The position numbers and the translations under genes are program-made. Shown here piece after piece: positions 43,755 through 55,273 of a stretch of 64,000 nt of DNA; position 1 is the first letter of the stretch, and the number at the start of each line of letters is the position of its first letter. Origin of the DNA: Trichobilharzia szidati (Eukaryota > Platyhelminthes > Trematoda > Strigeidida > Schistosomatidae); NCBI GenBank assembly GCA_944472155.2, contig OX235271.1:85945256-86009255 (forward strand). Direction: 5' to 3'. The notes beneath the pieces were generated by a model. It did no database searches and had not been told where the DNA came from. It saw only the letters and a program-made list of their open reading frames with translations.

Positions 43755-44375
43755 TTACTATTATTCCCTTGGATTCCGAATGGAATATAAGGCTACAACA
43801 ACAAATCTCCATTTCATCCTGCTATCTACACTCCCCTGTAGGCGGTTTCACGATTCCTCATGTACTGTCATCTCCTCCTGACACGATCTTCTCTATGTAA
43901 TCCTCAAACGTTCAACTTTTCGTTTGCTATGCAGCTTCCACAAGAATGTCTGCTTGTTGAGCAATATCATTCAACAGTCTCCTCAGTCTGTGTCCGATAC
44001 ACCTACATTTCCATCTATATATTTTTTCGATGATATCTTCCTTATAAGTGCTAGTCCTTTCTGACAGGTCATCGCCGGTTTCCATGTGTATATCTTCAGT
44101 TTGTGCAACATTAGACATATATAATCCGCGAAGTCCACATTCTCTAATGTGTTTCTGTCAGCCCAGTGTAGGCCACCTGTCTTCTCACTCCCTACGGAAG
44201 TTTTCACTATCCATTACACGATAATCAGGAATACCATCATTGATAGTAGACAGCCTTGTCTCACTTCACCTGTCTTCACTTCGAAGGCATCGCTGAGTTT
44301 CCCCTTGTGAATCATTTGACATGTGACATAGTCAAGTGATAGCTGTTGAATGGCGTTAAGAAATGTTTGCAGCAC
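43755..44375 (-). pseudogene. LINE family B with internal deletion
   Basis: The minus strand begins in the RT (motif B region and FADY at about 44100-44360: normally FADD), and continues through the METGDDL-ERTS block to the WKCRCIGHRLRR-LNDIA block (about 43975-44020) and the family B 3' end (ttccattcggaatccaagggaataat) at about 43755-43785. The long segment between RT and C-terminus present in other copies is shortened. Confidence 0.7.
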
Positions 44376-45825
44376 CGCACTCCGTAGTGTTCAAGCATTT
44401 TCCATATTACTTCGAGGTCAGCGTGAAAATACCTCATATTTCCCGAATAATTATGTACTTACATTTCACTGTCAATACGGCTGCTGACTTCTCGAGGTGT
44501 AAGTTGTATATCTACAAAAGATATAAGGCCATACTGAACGAGTTTATTTATCTGTCTGGAAATATTGCAATAAACTAACCAATAACAATAAACTATCTGT
44601 TTCACATAGATGGTGGTTTTGTTCACATAATCAAGTTGGTTATTTGCTTGCTATATCACTAAGTATTATTTTAAATTGATCTCTCGAAGTTTTGAAATAC
44701 TAATAATAATTAGCTCCCACATGCTTCACTATTTCGATGGTCACTTATCATCAGAATAGTCTAACATCTTGTGAATAAATACTCGACAATTCCTAACTCA
44801 TATTTCTTGGTCATGGTCACGGTAGGCAGCCTGAGCACTGAACAAAGCATTTTTGAAAATTCCGTGGGATCATCACTTCCATGCAAGTTATATCCAAGAT
44901 ACACTTTGCTGGTGAATAGCAGTAGTCACGATACCCAGCTAAGTTCACAGCTTCTTTTCGATTAACTTCAATCATTTAGTTCTCATTTCATCTAGTAGAG
45001 TGTTAAGCTGACAATTTAGAAGCTTGAATTTCAAATCTGGTCACCGCTCAAAGCTTCACTAACTACACTTTACAGAATACTAAAATTTCAACCAAGGTCA
45101 TTTGTTAACATGTCTGTATTTTGACATTCTGTTGACAGTATTTTAAAGTCACACTTCTTCGGAGGTAAAAGAACTGCTGTTGAGCAAGATATCATGAACG
45201 AATAATTATCCAGTTGTTTGACTGACCACACTGCTTATATGCATCATGAAATCTCCCTACCTTTTTGCATTTAACAGTCACACACGAGTGAAACACGCAA
45301 CAGAGAAGAGGAAGAAAGATACATTTAAAAACTATGAGGGCGACAAATACTTTAACCAACCTGGAAATACTTTCAAGGCTATAGAAATATGAATGAGCTT
45401 TCCCTTGTCTGTTTCATCAGAACAACATCAGTACTTTTAGGCACTGAAACTGAATTAGTGTTCAGTTTAACAAATGCTTTTGAGCTCAAGTTGTCAGTCA
45501 CATAAACCAATGCATATGCAAGTTGATTAACCGACAGTTACAGACTTAGATGTACAGACCTAAATGTGTAGAACAAGACGTCTTGACTAAGTGTGCAACA
45601 TAACCATTTATCTACGTGACATGCAACTACGGTGGATTCAACTGAAGTGACCAATGGATCAAAATATATATCCGAAGTAGGAGGACTGATTCGTTTGAGT
45701 CAGGGAATTTCAGGTGCCATACATGGAGCCTAAGAGTTAAATCTGTATGAGGTTATAAATCTTCACTGAATGCAGAAGTAAACAATAGGTTTTCTACTAT
45801 TCATTGTATTTTTCAAGTATTAGAG
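44376..45825. other. No assignable gene
   Basis: About 1.4 kb with no recognised ORF, RNA gene or shared repeat. Confidence 0.4.
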
Positions 45826-45980
45826 CTCGCCTTGTAACCAAAAGTCCTGGGTTCGAACCCCAGTGGGTGCGTACTGATGAAGAGTCTCAAACTAGGACGA
45901 AACAACTGTCCAGTACACCCAGGTGGTTTTCCAGTGGTTCTTTAACTGATGTCAGCTCATAATGAAATCCTCCATGTATT
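45826..45980 (+). mobile_element. Hammerhead SINE 3' half
   Basis: Starts inside the tRNA-like part, with exact box B GGTTCGAACC (45850-45859), then the hammerhead (about 45867-45916). Helix I extends as GGGU-gc-GUACUG with CAGUACACCC, the best helix I in the window. Helix II is near perfect and GAAA is present, but C3 is A. The tail follows. Confidence 0.8.
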
Positions 45981-46179
45981 CATCTTATCTTTTGCATTTA
46001 ATCTTCTGTTCGTTTAGTCGGATGACGGGGATTTTTTCAGAAATTATTATTATCATCTTAAGTTCCTAGTGGAAGGTATCGCACTTCAGTAACACACTTT
46101 CATTTCGTCCTGTCCTCTTCAGTCCAGTGCTTTATGATTTTCAGGAATCTCCATAACTGCTGTTTGTTCATGACGAAAT

Positions 46180-46660
46180 GTCCACTGAAAATGGTTATTT
46201 GTGTTAGCTAATGAAACTGTAGAGAATAATTCGATGACCGTGAACTTTTCTAGTGATTTGTAGAAAGAAAATAGGCCTGTATATGTCTGGGTTAAAGAGA
46301 GAGAGAGAGAGAGAGAGACAGAGGTGTGTTTATTTTCTGACTGACTGTCTAGTCACACGCTTTGAATCACCTTGAGAATAACCCAGACAAATACTAGAAG
46401 AGTAGTGTTGTTTATTTCACCTTTGGTCAAGGTCAAAATAACTATTCGTTAACTGTTGTTTTTGGTCGAGAAGATTTCTAATTCGTTTTTATAAACTCAA
46501 CTGTCTAACTTCATACTTTGAAAACAGGTAGATGCTTTTCATCAGGTAATCGAGAAGACATCGTGTTTGATATCAGTAGAATTTGTTTATGAGGTGGTGG
46601 GAGGGACTTAAATATATCAGTCGAGAAGATAACCTAAGTAGTTTTGAATTCATATAATGT
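46180..46660 (+). repeat. Dispersed repeat R2, copy 2
   Basis: Homologous blocks to 35240-35660, plus a (GA)n run at about 46300-46318. No ORF. Confidence 0.5.
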
Positions 46661-46907
46661 CTGTCATCTGGTGACAACATGCACATGAACTGCATACTTG
46701 CATATATTATGAGATTGTGCAAACGACGTTCCACAGGAATAACTTTTACCCGTACTGCTATTAGTAGATAATAGAAAGAGTAACATATGCACCACTCATT
46801 CTGGATTACTGAGACTGAATGAAACTGTTAAGACAGAAAAAACTTGTGACTAACTAGTGTCCCACTGGAATAATTAAATTTTCTCGAGATAAGATAATAA
46901 TGATTGG

Positions 46908-47290
46908 TAGGAGTATTTCATCATGAGCTGACATCAGTTGCAGAACCATTGGAAACCCACCTGGGAGTACCGGACAGCTGTTTCGTCATCCTAGTTTGGG
47001 ACTCAGTACGCACACACCACCACGTTTCGAACCCAGGACCTTCTGGTTACAAGGCCAGCGAGCTCTTAGACCATAAAGCCACTGGGATCCGATCCAATGG
47101 CCAGTCCATGAATTCGAACTTCTGCCAATTCATGACATAGTGCAACCACTTCACAATGTCTTCTTCGATGAGTTACTGCCTCATTTTCAACCTGCTGTAC
47201 CCTACTGGTCACGGCTTCACACCAGAATCCCAGGTGACTGCCTGAATAGAGCCAGTCTCTAGTGAGCGCCAGATGATTGGTTGGAAAGGA
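46908..47290 (-). mobile_element. Hammerhead SINE, near full unit
   Basis: Minus strand: head (about 47290), body, box A-like (47080-47090), box B (about 47030-47039), then a hammerhead (about 46972-47015) in which the first core strand is deleted (CUGA directly joined to GUCC) and an extra GA lies before GACGAAA. Tail at 46920-46960. Ribozyme surely dead. Confidence 0.75.
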
Positions 47291-47474
47291 TGGTGACAAA
47301 TGCGAATACAAACCACATACCTCAATCTTTACACTTTCTAACTGTCATCCGCTTGAGGTATATAAATGTGGGAAAACAGACTTCCTTGATGCAAATAAGG
47401 AGGATTTCTGATGTTGTTTAATATACGGTAATCAGCCTATTCAGTTATATATTTTTGCTCTTGTGGGATCATAT

Positions 47475-47560
47475 ATGCCAGATGCTGAAGAGTTCAGTAC
47501 TCCATGATTTTCAGTGGTTCTCTAACTGATATCAGTTCGTGATCTAACTGGTAATCAATC
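47475..47560 (+). mobile_element. Hammerhead SINE tail fragment
   Basis: GCUGAAGAGU joined directly to CAGUACUCC (central ribozyme deleted), followed by the tail. Confidence 0.55.
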
Positions 47561-47639
47561 AAGTTCTTGCAAAAATACACTTGAAAATTGATAGAAATGC
47601 AGTAGTGGGAAAAATATGATGCAATAAATAAAAAACACC

Positions 47640-48210
47640 AGGTTTAGTGAAACATTACGTATCAAGTGTTGAGACCAGTTAGGTTCATTGCCATCGCTTC
47701 TGTGGTTTGAAGAAATTTGATTCGTATTGCCTTGACAAGATTTTCATATACTCCGTAGATGACTGTGAAGTTGGTTTGCGAGTTCCCTCAGTGTCCACAA
47801 TCGATCAGGTGTTCCAAGATCCGCTGGTGGGAGGGGGATCTTTTCGTCTCCTTTGTGAAACAGTTAGGCTAAGTGTTCGATGAAACGTTTGGATAACAAA
47901 CGCTGAGTACAGCCAATATACTTAGCTGAACAGGAGCAGAGGTGATTTCAAAGACAAACACTGATGAGATCAACACTGGTAACTTATCCTTTAGGTTCGC
48001 AGTCCAACTTCGACTTACTTTCTTTACAAAACCCATGATTCGTATGAATACTGAACCTCTTGGTGTTTTGGAAGAAGATCAAAGATCCTTCTATAGCTCT
48101 ATTCTGTAACAACAGAGTATACGAAAATGTCACCAAAGGTTTAGGAATCAAACTTCGTCATATCACAGAGGTTATGAAAGTCCACATGTTAAATGCTGAA
48201 TAGAAGAAGC
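47640..48210 (-). pseudogene. PLE GIY-YIG fragment
   Basis: Minus-strand reading in broken frames gives NLKDKLPV, then CSCSAKYIGCTQRLLSKRFIEHL near 47870-47945, the GIY-YIG core with catalytic Arg. The solo LTR at 48225 lies immediately next to it. Confidence 0.65.
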
Positions 48211-48224
48211 TTCGTCAGTCACAG

Positions 48225-48563
48225 TGTAGTAAGAGCTGTCTGCTAATCAAATCGGTAGACAGTAGTTCACATCAATGTTTACGTCCCCAATATTGGTCGT
48301 GAGAAAAATAAGAACAAAGACTGATTCAACAACCAACCACAGCAGACTTTGCGTAGGCGGATACAGTTTGCAGATAGATAATCTGAACTTCAATAAACGG
48401 CCACAAAGAGATGAAAGATTAACTTTCAGTGAGAAACAACCAATCAGAAGACTGTGTTTGTTTGCTTACAATAATCTATAATAATGTACATGAAAATCTA
48501 TAAATATCTGTTGATTTCCTAAATGAACAATCTATTGCCTAGCCGTTGTTTTCTGACGTTACA
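48225..48563 (+). mobile_element. Solo LTR, sense orientation
   Basis: 339-bp copy, TGTAGTAAGAG to GTTACA; the outer flanks ACAG (48221-48224) and ACTG (48564-48567) are one mismatch apart and look like an aged TSD. Contains the TATAAATA box near 48500 and the conserved body of the family. Confidence 0.75.
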
Positions 48564-48734
48564 ACTGAACCTACTATGAAGCTAATTTTTCTCAACACCT
48601 GATACGCAAGTTTTGTTAATCCTGATATTTAAATTAATATAAATAGCTATTTAAACTTTGTAATACTCTATATTTGCTATACTTTTTATCTTAGCAGTCT
48701 TACTTGTTGAGACAAGTGGTACACTTCTGTGATC

Positions 48735-49285
48735 AAGGGTAAGAAGGGGCTTTATCACTCTGAAATCAGATTGCAAATCTTCTCCACCCATCAAAAAGAG
48801 AAAATACCAAATTTTCAACACTAAATTTAAATCAGTTCTTCTAAATGGATCAGAAACTTGGCGTGTGTGTCACGAAAATCATTTCTAACAGGCTACTAGA
48901 GACTTTTTTCAAGTGCTACCTTTGCTGGTGCCATACTGAAGGTTAGATGGCCAGAAGGAATCAGCAATCATAAACTCTGGGAATGAACCAATCAAGAACC
49001 TACCGCTCAACAAATAATTGGGAGAAAATGGAAATGGTTCGGATACTCAGTTAGGAAGCCGCTGAATGATATCGCTCTCCAAACTATTTCTCGAGTGGAA
49101 CTCGAATGAAAAACGACGAGTTGGGCGTAGGTTGGAGAGTGACATGAAGTGGAGGAGGCCATGTGAGGAGGAGGATGAAGTTTATGAACAAAAGGGGAAC
49201 CAGTTAAAGAAGACCGCAGAATACAGGATGAAATGGAGATGTGTTGTTAAGGCTTCAGTTTTCAGCTGGAAACCAAAGGATTAAT
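48735..49285 (+). pseudogene. LINE family B 3' part
   Basis: Blocks NTKFKSVLLNGSETW (about 48820-48865), the R-MARRNQQS region, GRKWKWFGYSVRKPLNDIA (about 49020-49075) and an RRVGRR-ESDMKWRRPCEEE frame (49110-49175), ending with the family B tail near 49245-49285 and TAATAATAAT. Frames shift several times. Confidence 0.7.
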
Positions 49286-49357
49286 AGTGATAATAATAAT
49301 AATCACATCGTAACAATTGGTTTTACTATTCCCCCTATATTACATATATTTTATATT

Positions 49358-49588
49358 TTTCCTTCACGTTCCCCAGTGGAACATAGGGCTTCAAGCTAGT
49401 GGCTTGAAGTTTCTGTAGCAGTGTTTATTTTACAGGATGGGGTTGCTAGCCTCATGCCCAACCTTTCCTCTTCACCAGCATTATTTCTGGCTTAGCGAGG
49501 TAAAGGAGTGCGTCAGTGGCCGGGTATCGAACCCCGGACCACGTGCATGATCGGCGAGCGTCCTAAGCGCTATACCACCGACGCGCTC
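49358..49588 (-). mobile_element. SINE-b copy
   Basis: Full copy in inverse: the tRNA-like head at 49512-49588 (box B GGTTCGATACC, box A TGGTATAGCGC) and the 3' end at 49358-49385 (ccttcacgttccccagtggaac in inverse). A CCCCCTATAT string occurs on both sides, a possible imperfect TSD. Confidence 0.8.
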
Positions 49589-49589
49589 C

Positions 49590-50044
49590 CCCCTATATGA
49601 TTTTGAATATTCAAGTTAAACAAGAACTAAATTTCATCTGTTTTGTTGATATCTTTGGTTTCACATAAAATAGGATCAAAGAGATTATTGTTTACCATTG
49701 TACAGGTATTATTTATTTTATGCCATGAATTTCTTTTCACTCACCCATTATCAATAGTATCGTGAGTATAGATACACACAAAATAAACATGCTACCCTCT
49801 CTCTGTTTCCCTTGTAAATGATTTCACAATGAACACGTAGGATTTCAAAATATGAAGTTAAAGAAAACTGTTATCTTATTATTTCTGAAGACAGAAATTA
49901 ACGCAAAAAAAAATACTTGCAGATCTTTATTCTTCACCTTGTGACATTTATAAATGGCAAGATTTTATTCTCTTAATTTTATCTGAGTATAGTTTCTTAA
50001 AATGAACATTTACATTAAGTATTCTGTTGCACAGAAATATACAC
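49590..50044. other. No assignable gene
   Basis: AT-rich DNA without recognised features. Confidence 0.4.
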
Positions 50045-50175
50045 TGCTGACTGACTGAGGAGAGTAGTTCGACCGTGACCGAACCCATCAGCTGTGTACT
50101 CGATTTGAGTCAGCTCACGTAGCCGAATCAGTTCAAATCACTTAGTTGCTGGCTAACTACTTGGACGAACCGTCA
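50045..50175 (-). repeat. Dispersed repeat R1, inverse copy
   Basis: The complement carries tttgaactgattcggctacg and gagctgactc, as in the 5' block of the copy at 20225. Confidence 0.5.
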
Positions 50176-50384
50176 GTTCCATATGTAAGATATTCAAATG
50201 AAAATTATTTAGCAGTTTACTCATTCCTGGATGAAGCTTCACCACAGTCTGCTTTGGTGGGCTGATGATAGAAATTTCTAGACATTTTACCCTGTGGAAA
50301 TAGATAAAAAGACTTGTAAATAGACTGGCCTGATAGTTCGCATCTCATGTTATGTGGATAATGAAGAAACAGTTGGCGAAAATT

Positions 50385-50578
50385 TCAGGGTCTTGGACTG
50401 ATTTGGCTGTCTGAGTTGATCTCAATGGGGAATATTTCGATTGGCTTCTGCCCTAAACGAGTGAGACAGTCATCCAGTGTTAACATCGCTTCGATCTGAC
50501 TAGAAAGCACTTCTAATTTATGTGAATGGTATATAGCTACTCATCTCAGTCAATCAGTAGTATATAGAATTATGCAAT
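50385..50578 (+). repeat. Dispersed repeat R1, copy 3
   Basis: Carries ctgagttgatctcaatggg and the R1 3' block (cttcgatctgactag, gctactcatctcagtcaatc, agtagtatat). Two R1 copies here face each other about 200 bp apart. Confidence 0.5.
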
Positions 50579-50894
50579 TATTCTTTCTTCCGTGAATACC
50601 AGTCATGGTGACAAACAGATCATATTTTGTGGTTTGAATAATTTCGGTTTCCAAATGAAACTATGTAATCTGTAAATTTTATTTAAAGCACGTTTGCTAC
50701 TTAAATAAATTCCAGTAGCACTTTCACGTAACTGAAAACTAGTTGGTAGTTTATGAGAGAATAACGACCATTTCAAAGGAGGTGTGGTTTTGCATTTATT
50801 GATTAGAAGCTTGGCTGTCATTTTGATGATCATGATACGAATCAGGTAAGATGGTAGAAAACGATAAAAATAAACTGGAATGTTTCATTCAGCT

Positions 50895-51185
50895 GTGACT
50901 GTGTCATACAGCTACATATTCACTAATGACTGACCAGTGGGTTCCATCATATTCTATGTGGGGACAAATAGTCACGCGTGACACTGGCTTGAGGTGGTAC
51001 TATATTTCTCGAGATGAGTGATTCCAGAATTAATGAGCCGTTAAATTCCGTCCCAGGGGCAGGAGGGTCAACGGGCTTGCCTATTACTGAAGAGCCTCAA
51101 ACAAGAATAAAATGGCTGCTCAGAACTTCTTAGTTTTTTTTGTGATTCTCTGATTAAAACTGGTTCATGATCGGGCATTAGAACA
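50895..51185 (+). mobile_element. Degraded hammerhead SINE
   Basis: Unit head (tcactaatgactgaccag, about 50920), a shortened tRNA-like part, then a ribozyme region (about 51090-51130: core CUGAAGA, helix II and GAAA mutated to AAAA) and tail. Confidence 0.55.
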
Positions 51186-51261
51186 TAAAAGCACCTCAAG
51201 CATTCCGAACTTGCATTTTCACGAATTTGGAAGATTCTGTCTTCCGTGGATATCTTCACTC

Positions 51262-52065
51262 ATGATTATTATTATTGTTCCCCTGGGTTCCTAGTGGAAC
51301 ATAGGGCTTCAGCTGCACGCCTCCACTTGCTTCTGTCTTCTGCTGTGCTTTTCACTTGCATCCATGTTATTCCATATTGTTTCAACTCCTCTTCGCATGA
51401 TCTCCTCCATGTCACCCTTGGAGACACGACCCACTCGCCGCTTCCCTTTCAGTTTCCACTCGAGGGCCTGACTCGTGATGTCACCCAGTGGCCTCCTCAG
51501 CGAGTGTCCAATCCATCTCCACTTTCTCCTGCATATTTGTTGGGCGATTGGTTCTTGTTTTGTTTCTTCCCATAGTTTCTTTTCGGCGATTCTTTCCGGC
51601 CATCTGATCTTCAGTATAGAGCGAAGACAGTTAGTTGTTGATAAAGGTGGTCAACAGGCTGTTGGAAATATTCTTTCTGATCCGTATAGAAGAACTGACT
51701 TGGTGTTTGTATTGAAAATCCGAATTTTGTTGTTGAGTGTTGCTGAATGACGAAGATTTCCAGATTGGTTTCGGGTTGATGAATGTGTTTCTCGCCTTCC
51801 CGATTCTCGATTTGACATCCTCGTCCGTTCCGTGTGCCTGTAGTTGAGACAATGCTCCCTAGAAAAGTGAATGAAGTAACCTCTTTGAAATCCCTCCCGT
51901 TGATGGTGATTGGCGGTGGATGTTGCTGTTGTTGTTGGTTGGTTGGTTATTTTCATAACCTCCGTCTTGTCTATGTTCACGTGGAGTCAGTCCTGTCTTT
52001 GCTGCTTCTTCGACCAGTTTGTCGGTTTCACTTACTCACTCATGAAGGTTACGTTATCTGTAGAC
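51262..52065 (-). pseudogene. LINE family B 3' part
   Basis: The minus strand reads VNIDKTEVMKITNQ (about 51940-51980), INGRDFKEVTSF, the TDEDVKSRIGKARNTFINPKPIW block (about 51770-51830) and the HSLRRPLGDITSQALEWKLKGKRRVGRVS region (about 51420-51510), ending with the family B 3' end (ttccactaggaacccaggggaacaat) and (AAT)n at 51262-51300. One of the better kept family B 3' ends, though frames are broken. Confidence 0.75.
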
Positions 52066-52259
52066 CTTCAGTAATTTAAAGTATTATCGATTAATCTTGG
52101 GGATTTTTAGTATGAACTCCAAAAGTATGTTATCCTGATCATAAAGTGATTAACTGATTACAAAGCGATGAATGTAACGTGGGAAACAAATGAATCATTC
52201 AAATTCAGATTTCAAGGTCGATTTATTTTGATTGGCTAACTCAGATAATAATAATACAG

Positions 52260-52599
52260 CGTAACGACAGAAGACAACGGCGACGCAACAGATAGTTTAT
52301 TTAGAAAATCAACAGACATTTATAGATTTTCATGTACATTATTATAAATTATTGTAAGCACACAAACACAGCCTTCTGATTGGTTGTTTCTCGCTGAAAG
52401 TTAATCTTTCATCTCTTTGTGGCCGTTTATTGAAGTTCAGATTATCTATCTGCAAGTTGTATCCGCCTACGCAAAGTCTTCTGTGGCTGGTTGTTGAATC
52501 AGTCTTTGTTCTTATCTTTCTCATGACCAATATTGGGGACGTAAACATTGACGTAAATTACTGTTTGCCAATTTTGGCTAGCGGCCAGCTCTCACCACA
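52260..52599 (-). mobile_element. Solo LTR next to hammerhead SINE
   Basis: 340-bp family member (first base mutated: CGTAACGACAG to CTCTCACCACA). Flanks ACAG and ATCG do not match, so no TSD is kept. Its right end directly abuts the SINE at 52600. Confidence 0.75.
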
Positions 52600-52830
52600 A
52601 TCGTCGTGAATTGGCAGAAGTTAGAATTCATGGGCCATTGGATCGGGTCCCAGTGGCTTAATGGTATACGAGCTCGCCTTGTAAACCAGAAGGTCCTGGG
52701 TTCGAATCCCGGTGTGTGCGTACTGTTGAAGAGTCCCAAACTAGGACGTAGGAAACAGCTGTCCAGTACTCCCAGGTTTTCCAATGGTTCTCTAACTAAT
52801 GTCAACTCATGATGAAAATCCTGTAAACAA
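52600..52830 (+). mobile_element. Hammerhead SINE, body to tail
   Basis: Body (gtcgtgaattggcagaagtt), box A-like TGGCTTAATGG (52652-52662), box B-like GGTTCGAATCC (about 52697-52707), hammerhead (52718-52775) with C3 changed to U and a TAG insertion before GGAAAC, then the tail. The tRNA-like part is the best kept of this family. Confidence 0.8.
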
Positions 52831-53324
52831 TCGTATCCTGTTATACTTCCTCTATTACATTCTGAAGATCATCTAAACTTCCTCTTTATGTTCCCACTGG
52901 TGACTAGAAATCGTACTAGGTTAAATCGAGATGCTAAAAATGGTATCATATTTCAATAATTGTATATTTAAATGCCTATCAAAATACTGGTTTGACACAT
53001 TAATTTTCCCTGGATGATATGTGATTCTGTTCTCATTTGCTATTTTCCTGAGCCTAGTAGGGTGTTAATAAATGTGTTACTAGCACTGAAGCATGTATAT
53101 TAGAATTGGGAGTAGTTCTTTATCGCTGACCTTTTACACTCTGTCTATAGTAGGGAATATCGATTTCCATTGTTAGGTGATACAACATGGTGAGTAAGGG
53201 TAAGTCGACCAATGAAGTGGTGAAGTCAAACCACCACAGCTTTTCTCGTCGAACAAAGTTAGTTGACATAAGATAAGGTTGGAGAAGAGTTCGGAATTGA
53301 CAAACTAAAACCTAAAATTAATCC

Positions 53325-53430
53325 ATGAAGTTTTTAACACTTGATTTGAGGCAAGTAGGGAGATGTGGAGTGCCTAGTTGGGGTCCTTCAGATGCTAAGA
53401 ATCAATGGCTTCAGACTATTCATGATACAA
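53325..53430 (+). pseudogene. Short LINE C-terminal fragment
   Basis: LRQVGRCGVPSWGPSDAKNQWLQTIHD matches the C-terminal RLPGWGRRD-KNQWLETIGD stretch of the LINE at 26690-27250. Confidence 0.6.
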
Positions 53431-53799
53431 ACTTAAAATCATTCTCATTGGCGCAAACGCATTTATTCACTAGTCTCCCCCGACTCATTAAGTTCTCAGT
53501 TTTCTCCCGTAGATTTCTGCGCAATATAGTTCCTTTTTCTCTATTTCGGCTACCTTTGTGTGCTATATCGACAGTGGCAACTTGAAATGCTGCGCTTTTA
53601 TGAGAAGTTCTATGCTGAATCTTAATTAGTCATTCAGGAGTAAATATCGTGGAGGACAACAGTGCCTTCAGAAGAATTCCCCTTGATACTGTCTGAGTTT
53701 CAGGAACTGAATATATTGCCAACAAAACGACATTGTGACACTAGAATAGTTGTACAACTTTGTTTTTACTCTTTGCATTGTTGATAAATATTAACAGTA

Positions 53800-53875
53800 C
53801 CGATGGTGGCACAGTGGTTAGGACTCTCGCCGACCATACACATGGTCCGGGGTTCGATCCCTTGCCGACGCAGTA
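53800..53875 (+). mobile_element. SINE-b head only
   Basis: Only the tRNA-like part is present: box A TGGCACAGTGG (exact consensus) and box B GGTTCGATCCC. The body and 3' tail are missing, so it might also be read as a tRNA-like pseudogene. Confidence 0.65.
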
Positions 53876-54349
53876 GGTATGATTATTATGACAGATTAGT
53901 TATATGACTGGAGAAAGTGACTGAGAAAACTGAAATTCCACAGCATTCACTAAGCAAGTCTTTTGCCTATTTTGATTGTGCAGTATAGAAATTCTTTTCA
54001 GAAAACAATAACAGTTCAAAGAGATGTAGAATGCAATTTTGATCAGGTCATCTGAAAGTATGAAATAATTAAATATCCCTGTAAACATGAATCAGTCATG
54101 AAATATAACACAGACATTAAGGAATGAGGTATTTATTGTACTCAGTGACGATTAACAGGTTGATTGATTTTTATAGGATTATTATTATGTTGGAAGGTTG
54201 CAGGCAATGTGTAGGAAGCTCTGGCATGACATTAGTTACTCCTATGTATCCATTACATTTCTACAGGAGGTGAATTGTGAAGCACAACCAAGTGATACGG
54301 GTTTAAGCTTCCGAGGGAATACAAATTCCTTCTAGGTTTTAGGTACGTC

Positions 54350-54540
54350 TTGACGAGTGCCAACGAGCACGAAACCTAGGTGATACACAGCTCCCTGACG
54401 ATTACCTCCAACCATCTAATAACAGCAGTTTAGTATGCACCGTGATGGGGAGTCACTTCACTTGAAGTGATTACATTGCAAACGTGTGTGTGTGTGTGGC
54501 AGAATTCAGTCTGCACCGACACCGAGGACTAGATGCATGA
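54350..54540 (+). repeat. Dispersed repeat R3, copy 2
   Basis: Shares cacgaaa, gattacctccaaccatcta and agaattcagtctgcacc with 8470-8650, and adds a (GT)n run at 54484-54500. Confidence 0.5.
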
Positions 54541-54679
54541 TACCGAGTACTTCCTAGAGAATAATCAATGTAATTATTATTGTGTACACTATACTGTTCA
54601 GTCATTATTACTACTCTTATTATTAAAAGCAAAACTTTCCACATTATGGATACTAAGAGATACGCCACAAATGATCTCA

Positions 54680-54985
54680 TAGTTGATGGGAAGGCTGGAA
54701 TACTACCCGGACGCCCAGACCGAAGCAGGCGGTTGCTTTAAGGGACCACCTACGAGGTATTGACTTGAAGTCTGATCTACAAGGCACTGGGCAGCGTCAG
54801 GAGCTAAGTTACCATGGTTTACTGTAACCAAAACAGTTTCGGACGTCATTCTTTCATTTTGGATTCTGGAGACCACATACATCATAGGCTTGGAATCAGG
54901 ATTTTCCAGCTGCCCTATGTAGAGCTGCATGTCTACGAGTTTGGTTGTAAGCGCACTCCCCCTTTCCCTTCTGTGAGGAACACCG
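54680..54985 (-). mobile_element. LINE family A 5' UTR fragment
   Basis: Matches 14600-14760 in the same orientation (cgcccagaccgaagcagg, aagggaccacc, gacttg-agtct, tcaggagct). No coding part is present. Confidence 0.65.
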
Positions 54986-55187
54986 TAGCTGCGCGAAGGC
55001 AGTTAATTGTATTTATCTGTCAGAGGCTATGAATGCGTGGCTAGATGGGAAAATTTCGAAAGAAAGGTCGAAGTCTATCTACCTTCTACCATACCATGTC
55101 GTTTATGGGAGCATTATTTTGGCAAAATCATGCATGCTGAACTTTTTAAGCCAGGTAAATTATTAAGGAAGAGTAGAATAAATAATC

Positions 55188-55266
55188 GGTGGAGTGCCGA
55201 GCGGCCTAAGACGCTGGTTTTAGGCACCAGTCTGAAAGGGAGTGGGTTCATATCCCACCTCAACCA
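55188..55266 (+). pseudogene. tRNA-Leu (UAG) pseudogene
   Basis: A 79-nt cloverleaf-like sequence: acceptor GGTGGAG/CTCAACC with one mismatch, a class II (long) variable arm, an anticodon loop TTTTAGG giving UAG, and T stem GTGGG/CCCAC (55242-55246 with 55254-55258). The T loop reads TTCATAT instead of TTCGAAT, so box B is broken, and the D-arm lacks one G of the usual TGGCCGAG. It is better called a pseudogene or tRNA-derived relic than a working gene. SINE-b starts only 8 bp downstream. Confidence 0.65.
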
Positions 55267-55273
55267 AGGGTTT

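Noticed and set aside
48275..48481. 68-aa ORF also present at 52342-52548
   Set aside because: The repeated frame comes from the shared solo LTR sequence, not from a conserved protein; the other LTR copies do not keep it open.
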